7,719 nt of DNA from Deltaproteobacteria bacterium (GTDB taxonomy: Bacteria > Desulfobacterota > B13-G15). Below, in pieces: positions 1 through 5,362 of this stretch. Every line of letters begins with the position of its first letter. Within the stretch, counting starts at the first letter, position 1. The position numbers were made by a program, and so were the translations under genes. The notes beneath the pieces are model-generated. The model was not told the origin of the DNA. It ran no database searches and saw nothing but the letters and a program-made list of their open reading frames with translations. The stretch covers positions 1 to 7,719 of the forward strand of contig QMLA01000039.1 in assembly GCA_003646585.1 (NCBI GenBank), in the 5' to 3' direction.

Positions 1-237
1 AAAGGATGGGAAATCGACACTACTGAACTTGCGAGAACTATTATCGATGTAGTCGAACATTATAACGAATATCGAGATCGATTTATCGAATACGCTAAGA
101 TTGTTCGTAACGAATATTCGTGGAGTAATATAATCGATTACTTTGCTTACGTTTTATCGAGATACAAGATCGTAAACGTTAAAGCTTCGAAACCTAAGAT
201 CTTATATGCTTATCACTCTTCCGAGAGACATAGTTAG
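1..237 (+). CDS. C-terminal fragment of a GT4-like glycosyltransferase
   Basis: The open frame runs in from the left edge and stops with TAG at 235-237, giving 78 residues without a start. The fragment begins KGWEID, followed by ELARTI, and contains NEYSW at about residues 37-41 and IIDYFAYVL after it. This resembles the end of group 1 (GT4) glycosyltransferases, where a 'G..v...eLA.ai' segment is followed by a helix and a 'fSW..i...y' segment that packs back on the nucleotide-sugar domain. Such enzymes transfer a sugar from an activated donor, and they are common in archaeal viruses, where they may glycosylate virion or host surface proteins. The catalytic part lies outside the window, so donor and acceptor cannot be judged. 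The assignment rests on remembered family features, not on a search. Confidence 0.68.
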   Translation, partial: KGWEIDTTELARTIIDVVEHYNEYRDRFIEYAKIVRNEYSWSNIIDYFAYVLSRYKIVNVKASKPKILYAYHSSERHS

Positions 238-466
238 CAAGCATATCGAGCTATATCTTAAGACTCATACCGATCGAACTGGTGTCGTTAAAGCGTTAGA
301 TAACCTAATTAGGGTAAATCCTAACGTTAAGTTCATCAAGTTCGTATACACTCAGAACGAAGGAACGATAATCGTAGGTAGTGCTACTATAGACGTATTT
401 GGAGAGCATCACGTCAACGATCTTATACGATGGATCTTTTACGATGAAAGCGAGGAAGGTAGGTAA
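206..466 (+). CDS. Hypothetical 86-residue protein overlapping the glycosyltransferase end
   Basis: The ATG at 206 lies 32 bp inside the upstream gene in another frame, and the gene ends with TAA at 464-466. I do not recognise the family. The protein looks like a small soluble alpha/beta domain: a helical N-terminal half, then alternating beta-type segments (VKFIKFVY at about 42-49, TIIVGSATIDVF at about 54-65), and an acidic C-terminus. No cysteine pairs, signal peptide or membrane segment are visible. No convincing ribosome binding site precedes the ATG, so translation may be coupled to the upstream gene. Codon use, with many ATC/GTA and CGA/AGA codons, matches the neighbours. A promoter directly after it suggests it is the last gene of its operon. 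Confidence 0.6.
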   Translation: MLITLPRDIVSKHIELYLKTHTDRTGVVKALDNLIRVNPNVKFIKFVYTQNEGTIIVGSATIDVFGEHHVNDLIRWIFYDESEEGR

Positions 467-484
467 TCGAAAGTTTTAAATATC
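466..484 (+). promoter_or_regulatory. Archaeal promoter of the 505 gene (BRE + TATA)
   Basis: The 19-bp motif ATCGAAAGTTTTAAATATC has a purine-rich BRE-like part (CGAAA) and a TATA box around 474-482. The ATG at 505 lies about 27 bp downstream of the box centre, so the transcript is probably leaderless. The same 19-mer, with one to three changes, occurs at 2906-2924 and 5040-5058. Confidence 0.72.
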
Positions 485-495
485 GATTTATCGAT
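482..495. promoter_or_regulatory. ATCGAT-TT-ATCGAT dyad between TATA box and start
   Basis: Two copies of the palindrome ATCGAT are separated by TT, making a 14-bp near-symmetric site between the TATA box and the expected transcription start of the 505 gene. A repressor bound there would block initiation. ATCGAT-like words are common in this sequence, so this is only a candidate operator. Confidence 0.3.
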
Positions 496-504
496 CAATT
501 TAAC

Positions 505-804
505 ATGAGTGGTATTGAGAAGGAAAGGAAATATAGCGAGTTTTGGTCAAACAGAGAGTACATCTACGTAGTGAGTGGCAAGAAAGTGAACAATAGCGTT
601 CCGAGTGTCGTAAGGAGAAAGCTATTAAGAGTTGCGAACGGACTAAAGGAAGTAAAGCAAGGAGTTATCGATGATCCCGTAATTGCTGAACTTCTATTCG
701 GAATATCGAACGTTCTAAGGTTAAAAGGCTACGAAGAATACGCTGACGCAATCGATACGATTGCTTCGTCACTAAAGCAAATAAAAATAAGCGAGGTGGA
801 ATAA
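505..804 (+). CDS. Hypothetical 99-residue helical protein
   Basis: The gene starts at the ATG lying one promoter distance downstream of the TATA box at 474-482, and ends with TAA at 802-804 immediately before the next ATG. The family is not recognised. After a polar, charged N-terminus (KERKYSEFWSNREYIYVV, residues 6-23), the protein appears mainly helical from about residue 33 to the end, with hydrophobic positions spaced as in amphipathic helices (VVRRKLLRVANGLKEV; AELLFGISNVLRL; YADAIDTIASSLKQI). No metal ligands or membrane segments are visible. It is the first gene of a transcription unit with the 805 gene, so it may work with that protein or with the ATPase after it; this is inferred from position only. 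Confidence 0.72.
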   Translation: MSGIEKERKYSEFWSNREYIYVVSGKKVNNSVPSVVRRKLLRVANGLKEVKQGVIDDPVIAELLFGISNVLRLKGYEEYADAIDTIASSLKQIKISEVE

Positions 805-1203
805 ATGCGTGAGATTGCGAGACGGGTTAACGAGGTGTTGAGGTCAACCTATCATTCAAGAAGACAGAACGGAGATATTTATGCTTTTCGATTGATGTTC
901 ACGAAGTATCCAGAGCCTACGTTAAGCGTTGTTATCTACGAAAACAGACAGAAATTGACGGAAATTCCGATTCGCAATCTCGATGAGTTCATTGATGCGA
1001 TAGATCAAGCGTATGAGATTCTCACTAACGAACTAAGCGACACTCAAAACGAAGAACCAGAGACAAATCCACCAAGAGGATCGAGAAGATCTACACGACA
1101 GAGATCCGAATCTTCGAGGAGATCGAGTAGTAGAACTTCTAACGAAGCGAGAAGTAGAAGTTCGAGGGTTAGATCTTCAAGAAGACGCTTAAGACGAGAT
1201 TAA
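805..1203 (+). CDS. Small protein with YPxPTxSVVxY domain and Arg/Ser-rich tail (paralog of the 6154 gene)
   Basis: The ATG directly follows the TAA of the 505 gene, with a good ribosome binding site (GAGGTGG) 5-12 bp upstream. Residues 1-78 form a compact domain with TKYPEPTLSVVIY (33-45) and IRNLDEFIDAI (56-66). The same domain opens the 6154 protein (TKYPYPTISIVVY; IRYLDEFIEDL), so the two are paralogs, and each precedes an AAA+ ATPase gene. Residues 91-132 are a disordered-looking tail with 17 Arg and 14 Ser, strongly basic and likely to bind nucleic acid; the paralog's tail is instead polar and repeat-built. The function is unknown. An adaptor or nucleic-acid-binding partner of the adjacent ATPase is a reasonable inference, because domain and order are kept in both copies. 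There is no catalytic signature. Confidence 0.78.
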   Translation: MREIARRVNEVLRSTYHSRRQNGDIYAFRLMFTKYPEPTLSVVIYENRQKLTEIPIRNLDEFIDAIDQAYEILTNELSDTQNEEPETNPPRGSRRSTRQRSESSRRSSSRTSNEARSRSSRVRSSRRRLRRD

Positions 1204-1247
1204 CCTTTATCTTCCCTTCTATTTTTAATTATTTTACGGTGGTAGTT
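1204..1247 (+). promoter_or_regulatory. Pyrimidine/T-rich terminator merging into the promoter of the ATPase gene
   Basis: After the stop at 1201-1203 the + strand is almost pure pyrimidine (CTTTATCTTCCCTTC), as in archaeal T-rich terminators. It runs into a TATA-like TATTTTTAAT at 1220-1229, about 23-25 bp before the ATG at 1248. GGTGGT at 1238-1243 also fits a ribosome binding site for that ATG. Confidence 0.5.
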
Positions 1248-2696
1248 ATGACATTCGAGGATTTCGTTAAGAAAGAACTCGTCTTCATCAAGAACTACGT
1301 AAAAGACGCTCCACATTCGCTTTTCGTAGCGTTCAAGAGGGAATTCGAAGGATTATCAGAAGACAAAGTTCGTGACAAACAGTTCGAACTCTTCGAACTA
1401 TATCTAAACTCGATTGACAAGAATTCTCTGATGACAGAGCTTAGCCTCGAAGGTAGAGCATCGTTAATTTTAAAACCGTCAAGCTTTCGAATCTACAGCG
1501 ATGGAGTTGTCGTCATAACTACGAGAGGTGGAGCAAAACTCGTAGGAGAAATCGAGCTTTTCGGTAGAAATAAGCGTGAGATCTTGAACAACATCGCAGA
1601 TTGGATGTATGTAGAGGTAACGCATAGCGAACAAATCATCGAAGAGTATGGTAAAGATGCGTGTCTCATCGAACTCGTAGATCCACTTAAAGGCTACACG
1701 AATGAAGACGATGCAAAACGCATTCTCGATGAATACGATCTTACACCTCTCGAAATATTAATCGCTGGATTGGGTATTAAACCGACAAACGAAACGCTAA
1801 GACTGTTCGCACCACGTATCTTATCGCTATTCTCATACCAAGATCGTCCAATACACGTTATGCAATTTACGAACGTTGAAACTGGAAAAACAGAGTTCGG
1901 AACACGATTGGAATTTATTTTTTCGTGGACATTTTACTCGGAGTTTCCGAGCGTTGCAGAGCTGATCTACGATGGTAGAACGGGATCAGCGGGAGCGGTA
2001 TTTACGAGTCAAGGAATCGTTATCGATGAGATGGACAAAGTTTCAAAGTCTAAATTCCTCGAATCTTATCAACCGTTAAACACTGGACTTGAAAACGGTT
2101 TGTGGCGTAGAGGTGTTAGTAGTCACGGAAGAAGGTTAGAAGTGTATCGAAGAGTTCCCTTCTTAGTGTTCGGGAACTGTAACCAAGGAAACGATGTTGT
2201 AGATACGAGACTATACGATAATACACGACAAATCTCAAAGGAGATCATCGAGAGTGCAATATCGAGAACGAGAGATGACGACAGAATGGTTAACGTTTAT
2301 TCATTCCTCGATAGATTTGCTATATGTGACGTATATTCGAAATACGTTCCAATCACCGAATATCTCATAACTAACGATCACGGAGCGATCGGTGTTCTTC
2401 CAGACTCGATATATCGTGGACTTGTAGCGGTTATACAACAAAGAATCCCGACTGAGTATGTCGAATCAAGCGAAGAATGCAAAGGACGTAAGAGAAGACA
2501 CGCTGAGGCAGTATACAACGTCATGCGTGTATTGCTCGACACGGATTTAGACGTGGATATCGTAAGACAAGTAGTCGCTGGAAATCGTGACTTCGGAGCA
2601 TTATTCGATTCAGTTTCGATAGAATCAAAGACTCAGACAAAAGATGAAGAAATCGAGTATGAGGATATCGGTTTTGATCTGGAAGCTATACAATAG
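1248..2696 (+). CDS. AAA+ ATPase with BrxL/MCM-like motif layout, copy 1
   Basis: I chose the ATG at 1248 (482 residues) over a GTG nine bases earlier, because GGTGGT at 1238-1243 would serve it and the paralog at 6738 begins at a similar point. Residues 1-200 form an N-terminal region without a recognised family. The AAA+ core follows: P-loop ETGKT (211-215), Walker B GIVIDEMDK (256-264, acids 260-261), LNTGLENGLWRRGV (277-290), sensor-1 strand VPFLVFGNCNQ (303-313, Asn310) and SFLDRF (352-357), where Arg356 may act in trans. The order 'SVAELIY...G..FTS..IVIDE', then 'LENG.W.RG', then 'FGN.NQ', matches my memory of the BrxL (Lon-like BREX) and MCM-related clade. The first Gly of the P-loop is replaced. 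A DNA translocase or helicase acting as a ring is the likely role. A defence role cannot be claimed, as no other BREX gene is present. Confidence 0.78.
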   Translation: MTFEDFVKKELVFIKNYVKDAPHSLFVAFKREFEGLSEDKVRDKQFELFELYLNSIDKNSLMTELSLEGRASLILKPSSFRIYSDGVVVITTRGGAKLVGEIELFGRNKREILNNIADWMYVEVTHSEQIIEEYGKDACLIELVDPLKGYTNEDDAKRILDEYDLTPLEILIAGLGIKPTNETLRLFAPRILSLFSYQDRPIHVMQFTNVETGKTEFGTRLEFIFSWTFYSEFPSVAELIYDGRTGSAGAVFTSQGIVIDEMDKVSKSKFLESYQPLNTGLENGLWRRGVSSHGRRLEVYRRVPFLVFGNCNQGNDVVDTRLYDNTRQISKEIIESAISRTRDDDRMVNVYSFLDRFAICDVYSKYVPITEYLITNDHGAIGVLPDSIYRGLVAVIQQRIPTEYVESSEECKGRKRRHAEAVYNVMRVLLDTDLDVDIVRQVVAGNRDFGALFDSVSIESKTQTKDEEIEYEDIGFDLEAIQ

Positions 2697-2730
2697 TTCG
2701 TAATTTTTATTTAGTTCTTTTTTTATATTT
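2697..2730 (+). promoter_or_regulatory. T-rich terminator and promoter before the 53-residue membrane protein gene
   Basis: The gap after the ATPase gene is T-rich. ATTTTTATTT at 2703-2712 is a plausible TATA box about 27 bp before the ATG at 2737. A second run, with seven T and then ATAT (2718-2728), could end transcription of the ATPase gene. No ribosome binding site is visible, so a leaderless transcript is likely. Confidence 0.45.
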
Positions 2731-2736
2731 GTTAAT

Positions 2737-2898
2737 ATGGTAGAAATAAGCGATAGGAAGGTTGCGATAATTGGATTGGTGTTAATTGCGATAGTCCTTG
2801 CGATATCGCAAGGTAAGGATGCGTTAAGCGTAATATCGAACATTGTAGCGTTTATTGCTGGAATCGCAACTGGTAAAGCGATTCGAAGATCTCGATAA
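2737..2898 (+). CDS. Small two-helix membrane protein (53 residues)
   Basis: ATG at 2737 to TAA at 2896-2898 encodes 53 residues. Residues 9-23 (VAIIGLVLIAIVLAI) form a hydrophobic helix. A short polar loop (SQGKDA) follows, then a second hydrophobic segment at about 31-47 (VISNIVAFIAGIATG) and a basic end (KAIRRSR). This is the layout of a small hairpin membrane protein with the C-terminus in the cytoplasm. Holin-like or virion-membrane roles are possible, but nothing proves either. A TATA-like element about 27 bp upstream and the next promoter at 2906 frame it as a one-gene unit. It follows the first ATPase; a different small membrane protein (6598) precedes the second ATPase, so such a protein may belong to the cassette. 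Its coding sequence contains an 18-bp perfect palindrome. Confidence 0.66.
   Translation: MVEISDRKVAIIGLVLIAIVLAISQGKDALSVISNIVAFIAGIATGKAIRRSR
2796..2813. repeat. 18-bp perfect palindrome CCTTGCGATATCGCAAGG
   Basis: The site equals its own reverse complement over all 18 bases. Its left half contains TTGCGATA (2798-2805), which also occurs as direct copies at 2762-2769 and 2786-2793. All lie in the first-helix coding part of the small membrane protein gene, so codons for Val/Ile/Leu-Ala-Ile partly explain the repetition. The perfect dyad could be a protein-binding site. Confidence 0.5.
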
Positions 2899-2905
2899 TC
2901 CCAAT

Positions 2906-2924
2906 ATCGAAATATTTATATATC
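2906..2924 (+). promoter_or_regulatory. Archaeal promoter of the zinc ribbon-Cas4-ASCH operon
   Basis: ATCGAAATATTTATATATC is the second copy of the 19-bp promoter motif, with a TATA box at about 2915-2923. Initiation is expected near 2943-2946, leaving a leader of about 10 nt before the ATG at 2955. Confidence 0.72.
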
Positions 2925-2954
2925 GAATAATCGTATGAAGTATAGTGATCGAAC

Positions 2955-3158
2955 ATGATTTGTCCTCGATGTGGCTCTAAGTTAGGTAATCTCAAGGACT
3001 ACGCCGTTATTGTCCACAAGGGACAAGTATACGCTCAACTTATACCATACGAAACGTATACGATAGACGAAAACGGAAACGCAAACCTCGAATCTCGCAT
3101 GTTCGTATGTCCGATCTGTGATACGAGATTTAAACCGAAAAAGGGTGAGAAGAAATGA
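2955..3158 (+). CDS. Small zinc-ribbon protein
   Basis: The protein has 67 residues with two knuckles, CPRCG (Cys3, Cys6) and CPICD (Cys52, Cys55), which together make a four-cysteine zinc site. The 45 residues between them carry beta-type segments (YAVIVHKGQVYAQLIPYETYTI). The C-terminus is basic (FKPKKGEKK), which suits nucleic-acid contact. The ATG at 2955 is the only possible start, since an in-frame TGA lies at 2946-2948. The stop codon overlaps the ATG of the nuclease gene (ATGA at 3155), so the two are translationally coupled. Zinc ribbons of this type occur in transcription and replication factors and in many archaeal virus proteins, and a specific function cannot be given. It might be an accessory DNA-binding subunit of the nuclease, by operon context. 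Confidence 0.8.
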   Translation: MICPRCGSKLGNLKDYAVIVHKGQVYAQLIPYETYTIDENGNANLESRMFVCPICDTRFKPKKGEKK

Positions 3159-3874
3159 ACATTGAAGCTCTACTTGAAGCATCGTATATGAATGCGATAA
3201 GAAGATTTCTACAAGAGAACAAACGTGAATACGATGGCAGAATTCACGTTAGCCATGTGCTACAGTGTTTAAGACGCTCGTATTACGAGATAAAGACTCC
3301 ACCAGAAACAGTCCCGAATTTTAACCTCTTTATCGGTATCGGAATCCATGAGCTTATCGAGGCTATTCTCGTAAGAGAATTGAGCGAATATTGCGGTATG
3401 ATTAGAAACGTATACTACGAGGTAGAGGTGAGCAATGGAGTATGCGTAGGGACTCCAGATCTTATAATCGAATTCGATGATTACAGAGTAGTAGTCGATC
3501 TTAAGACTACGAAATACAACCTACCAAACTCGAAAAACAAATTCGCTGAGAAAATGCTCGAAAAGTACATTATGCAAACCGTAGCGTATGTACACATGAC
3601 TAATTCCGATTTCGGAATCTTAATGTTTATTAAACGTCAGAATGGAAAACCGAAGTTCTTTAGAGTAGAGAGAAACGATAGCATTTATCGAGAAGTAATA
3701 TCGAGATGTAAGCGATTAAAGAGAGCGTTAGAGCTTGACGAAGAACCAGAAGGTGAACCAGACGTATTTTGCGAACCATACATCGATCCAAAGACTGGAG
3801 AAAAGCGAGGTGGATGTCCGTTTTACGATAGCTGTCCATACGTTCGTAAACTCGTAAAGCATGAATGGTGGTAG
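3155..3874 (+). CDS. Cas4-like PD-(D/E)XK exonuclease with iron-sulfur cysteines
   Basis: The protein has 239 residues. Seen in order: Cys38 in LQCLRRSYYE; His65 in GIGIHELIE; Asp102 in GTPDLIIEF; Asp115 and Lys117 in VVDLKTTKY; QxxxY at Gln141-Tyr145; and a C-terminal cluster of Cys206, Cys221 and Cys227. One N-terminal plus three C-terminal cysteines and the H-D-DxK-QxxxY series are the hallmarks of Cas4/AddB/Dna2-type nucleases, which bind a 4Fe-4S cluster and degrade or trim DNA ends with a divalent metal. All key residues are present, so it should be active. No cas1 or cas2 gene and no CRISPR array is in the window. Stand-alone Cas4-like genes are well known in archaeal viruses, where roles in replication, recombination or interference with host spacer acquisition have been proposed. 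It is coupled to the zinc-ribbon gene by ATGA. Confidence 0.88.
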   Translation: MNIEALLEASYMNAIRRFLQENKREYDGRIHVSHVLQCLRRSYYEIKTPPETVPNFNLFIGIGIHELIEAILVRELSEYCGMIRNVYYEVEVSNGVCVGTPDLIIEFDDYRVVVDLKTTKYNLPNSKNKFAEKMLEKYIMQTVAYVHMTNSDFGILMFIKRQNGKPKFFRVERNDSIYREVISRCKRLKRALELDEEPEGEPDVFCEPYIDPKTGEKRGGCPFYDSCPYVRKLVKHEWW

Positions 3875-3879
3875 ATACG

Positions 3880-4215
3880 ATGAATCGGATTGTGTTTAAC
3901 GTTCCAAAAGTTAGATCGTTCTTACGTAAACACGGAGAAGTATATACTATCCGAAAGAGTAGATCGACTGGACTAACGGAAATATATTTCGGTGATAAGC
4001 TCGTAGCTATTGGATACGTAAGATACGTTACAGACGTAACCGATAAGTCAGTTATAAAGCGTTACGTGTCTAAAAGCGGTTTTAGAAACGTTGACGATTG
4101 GTATAACCTTGCGGTTAAGTTGCACAGATCACGCAACGCATTAAAGCTATACCACGTTAGAATAATTCGATGGAGTAATAGTCTCCATATAAAAAAACCA
4201 CTCATACAACGTTAA
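3880..4215 (+). CDS. ASCH/PUA-like small protein
   Basis: I prefer the ATG at 3880 (111 residues) to an in-frame ATG at 3865, because GGTGGT at 3866-3871 makes a ribosome binding site for it; the earlier start would overlap the nuclease gene. The residue pattern is that of ASCH domains: a strand pair IYFGDKLVAIGYV (35-47), then GF..VDDW (67-74) before a helix, and a closing strand KLYHVRII (89-96). ASCH domains are PUA-related folds, often RNA-binding, and some are RNases or amidohydrolases. No catalytic triad can be assigned here. The basic tail (RWSN...KKPLIQR) is encoded where the 36-bp repeat array begins, so its last residues may be a recent extension. Assignment is from pattern recall. 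Confidence 0.6.
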   Translation: MNRIVFNVPKVRSFLRKHGEVYTIRKSRSTGLTEIYFGDKLVAIGYVRYVTDVTDKSVIKRYVSKSGFRNVDDWYNLAVKLHRSRNALKLYHVRIIRWSNSLHIKKPLIQR

Positions 4216-4981
4216 CGTTAAAGTCAGAACTGTGATAATCTCGTCTTTATAACGTAAGGCAGATAATTAATAACCGATTGCTTTATCGAAACAGTCGAAA
4301 TTACACAAATCGTATAGAATAACGCTATAGACAAACTTACACAAATCGAGAAAAGGAACGTCATAGACGTATATTTACAAATCGAAATACCAATCGGTGT
4401 AGACATAAGTATATAAATCGAAATGTCAATCGGAATAGGCATGCGTCTATAAATCGATATGTGAATCGATATAGACGAGTACAAACAAACCGTATCATAA
4501 AACGATGTAGTCTAACTTTAATAAACCGAGTCGAGTATCGGTAAAGTCGAGTGTAGATAAACCGTGTTAATAACCGACACAGACGCCCGCATAAAACCTC
4601 TCCTATTTAACGTATAGCCGATTGTTGATAAAACGAAATAAAGATCGTAAAGGCAATCACTCAAAAACCGATACTAAAATCGTGTAGGCATTCGGATATA
4701 AACACACACAAATATCGCAAAGTCGTAATAACATAAAACGCAAAGTCGATCGATATAAGGCTCAAACAAACTAACCCTTAGTAAAATCGAACCAGTCTTA
4801 GCTCAAGAAACCCATTTTTATATCGTATTAGTCTCTGTTCGAAAAACCCATTTTTATATCGTAAGAGTCTGGAACGTAAAAATCGAATATTGATAACGTA
4901 TTAAAGACGAATCCAAATAACCTCACTGTAAAATCGTAAAAGACATCAAAATACAAGCTCGCTCCTCCATCGTTAGAAGTC
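4195..4981. repeat. Array of about 22 degenerate 36-bp repeats, non-coding
   Basis: This stretch between two genes has no credible ORF and is periodic throughout. The unit is AAAYCG-N8-AWCG-N4-AGNC-N10 (36 bp), usually with AY before the first box (ACAAATCG, ATAAACCG). The AGNC box begins at 4222, 4257, 4293, 4329, 4365, 4401, 4437, 4473, 4509, 4545, 4581, 4616, 4651, 4686, 4721, 4758, 4794, 4830, 4866, 4905, 4941 and 4978. The middle 17 units (4271-4869) are clearest and the outer ones are weaker. The spacers between boxes differ in every unit, so selection seems to hold short boxes at fixed spacing. The + strand is A-rich. The run of 35-bp steps breaks any reading frame. An origin or iteron region, a centromere- or packaging-like protein array, or a repetitive RNA are possible; the sequence does not decide. 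It is not a CRISPR, as there is no constant repeat. Confidence 0.85.
4808..4863 (+). repeat. Two near-identical array units with a 20-bp exact direct repeat
   Basis: The 20-mer at 4808-4827 recurs exactly at 4844-4863, a 36-bp step. It begins AAACCCATTTTTATATCG, and both copies are followed by AGTCT. These are the only adjacent units that also agree in their spacer bases, so they look like the youngest duplication. Each copy contains TTTTTATAT, a TATA-like sequence on the + strand. Confidence 0.75.
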
Positions 4982-5039
4982 TTTTGACGATTAAACCCAT
5001 AAAACGAGCGAGTGAATCGATATTATCGCTAATCCGATT

Positions 5040-5058
5040 ATCGAAATATTTAAATATC
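5040..5058 (+). promoter_or_regulatory. Archaeal promoter of the 5077-5363 operon
   Basis: ATCGAAATATTTAAATATC is the third copy of the 19-bp promoter motif. The TATA box at about 5049-5057 lies roughly 25 bp before the ATG at 5077. This fixes that ATG as the likely start and implies a leaderless transcript. Confidence 0.72.
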
Positions 5059-5076
5059 AGAGCGTCTTATTATGCA

Positions 5077-5358
5077 ATGGGTGGTTCGATGGTTTGGGTG
5101 AAAACGTTTGATGGTAGGTACATAAACATGAACCACATCGTGTGCATTAGCAAGCGACCAGAGAAGCGACTTGAATTCGTCTATGGAGATCCAGATATAG
5201 AGTCGATCACCGTGTTGATTCCCGAGAGTGTACAAATCAGCGATGACGAAGTCGACAAGCTAATAAACATGATAATAAACATGAACGATCTACAGTCTTC
5301 GAATGTCGTAGTTGATATGGAAATTTTGGTGGATATAATCAAACGACATAAGAGGTGA
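5077..5358 (+). CDS. Hypothetical 93-residue protein
   Basis: The frame is open from a TTG at 4984, but that start would put the promoter and the last repeat unit inside the gene, so the ATG at 5077 is preferred; ATG 5089 is the next alternative. The N-terminal half is beta-rich (MVWVKTFDGRYINMNHIVCI, residues 5-24; LEFVYGD; ESITVLIPE), a small barrel- or sheet-like pattern in which a residue stretch 'dG.yInm..Iv.I' recalls small strand-turn DNA-binding domains such as LytTR. That likeness is weak and I do not assign the family. The C-terminal half is helical (DDEVDKLINMIINM; VDMEILVDIIKRHKR). It is the first gene after the repeat array and sits 4 bp before the 5363 gene, so it may act on the array or with that protein (inference). 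Confidence 0.66.
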   Translation: MGGSMVWVKTFDGRYINMNHIVCISKRPEKRLEFVYGDPDIESITVLIPESVQISDDEVDKLINMIINMNDLQSSNVVVDMEILVDIIKRHKR

Positions 5359-5362
5359 GAGT

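Noticed and set aside
1065..1203. 36-bp array units in the tail of the 805 gene, as in its paralog
   Set aside because: AGAC-AAATCC at 1061-1070 and GAATCT-N8-ATCG near 1108 resemble parts of a unit, but spacing is not kept and AGNC is missing. The Arg/Ser codons explain the sequence.
1248..2696. A BREX defence system
   Set aside because: Only a BrxL-like motif layout is present. No methylase, PglZ, BrxC or BrxA/B-like gene is in the window, and the protein is duplicated with a different partner.
2625..2843. Minus-strand 72-residue ORF
   Set aside because: It overlaps the end of the ATPase gene and the membrane protein gene on the other strand, with biased composition and no promoter.
4170..4188. 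Hairpin ATGGAG/CTCCAT near the end of the ASCH-like gene
   Set aside because: The stem has six pairs, is followed by A's rather than T's on the + strand and lies inside coding sequence, so chance is the simplest explanation.
4224..4484. Minus-strand ORF of 86 residues with a 12-residue period
   Set aside because: Its periodicity is the translated shadow of the 36-bp array. The array's 35- and 37-bp steps break the frame outside this stretch, and the protein is compositionally biased with no start signals.
4195..4981. CRISPR array
   Set aside because: There is no constant repeat alternating with unique spacers. Only 4-6 base boxes recur, spread across the unit.
4984..5076. N-terminal extension of the 5077 protein from TTG 4984
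   Set aside because: It would place the promoter motif at 5040-5058 and the last array unit in coding sequence, and the rare start has no ribosome binding site.
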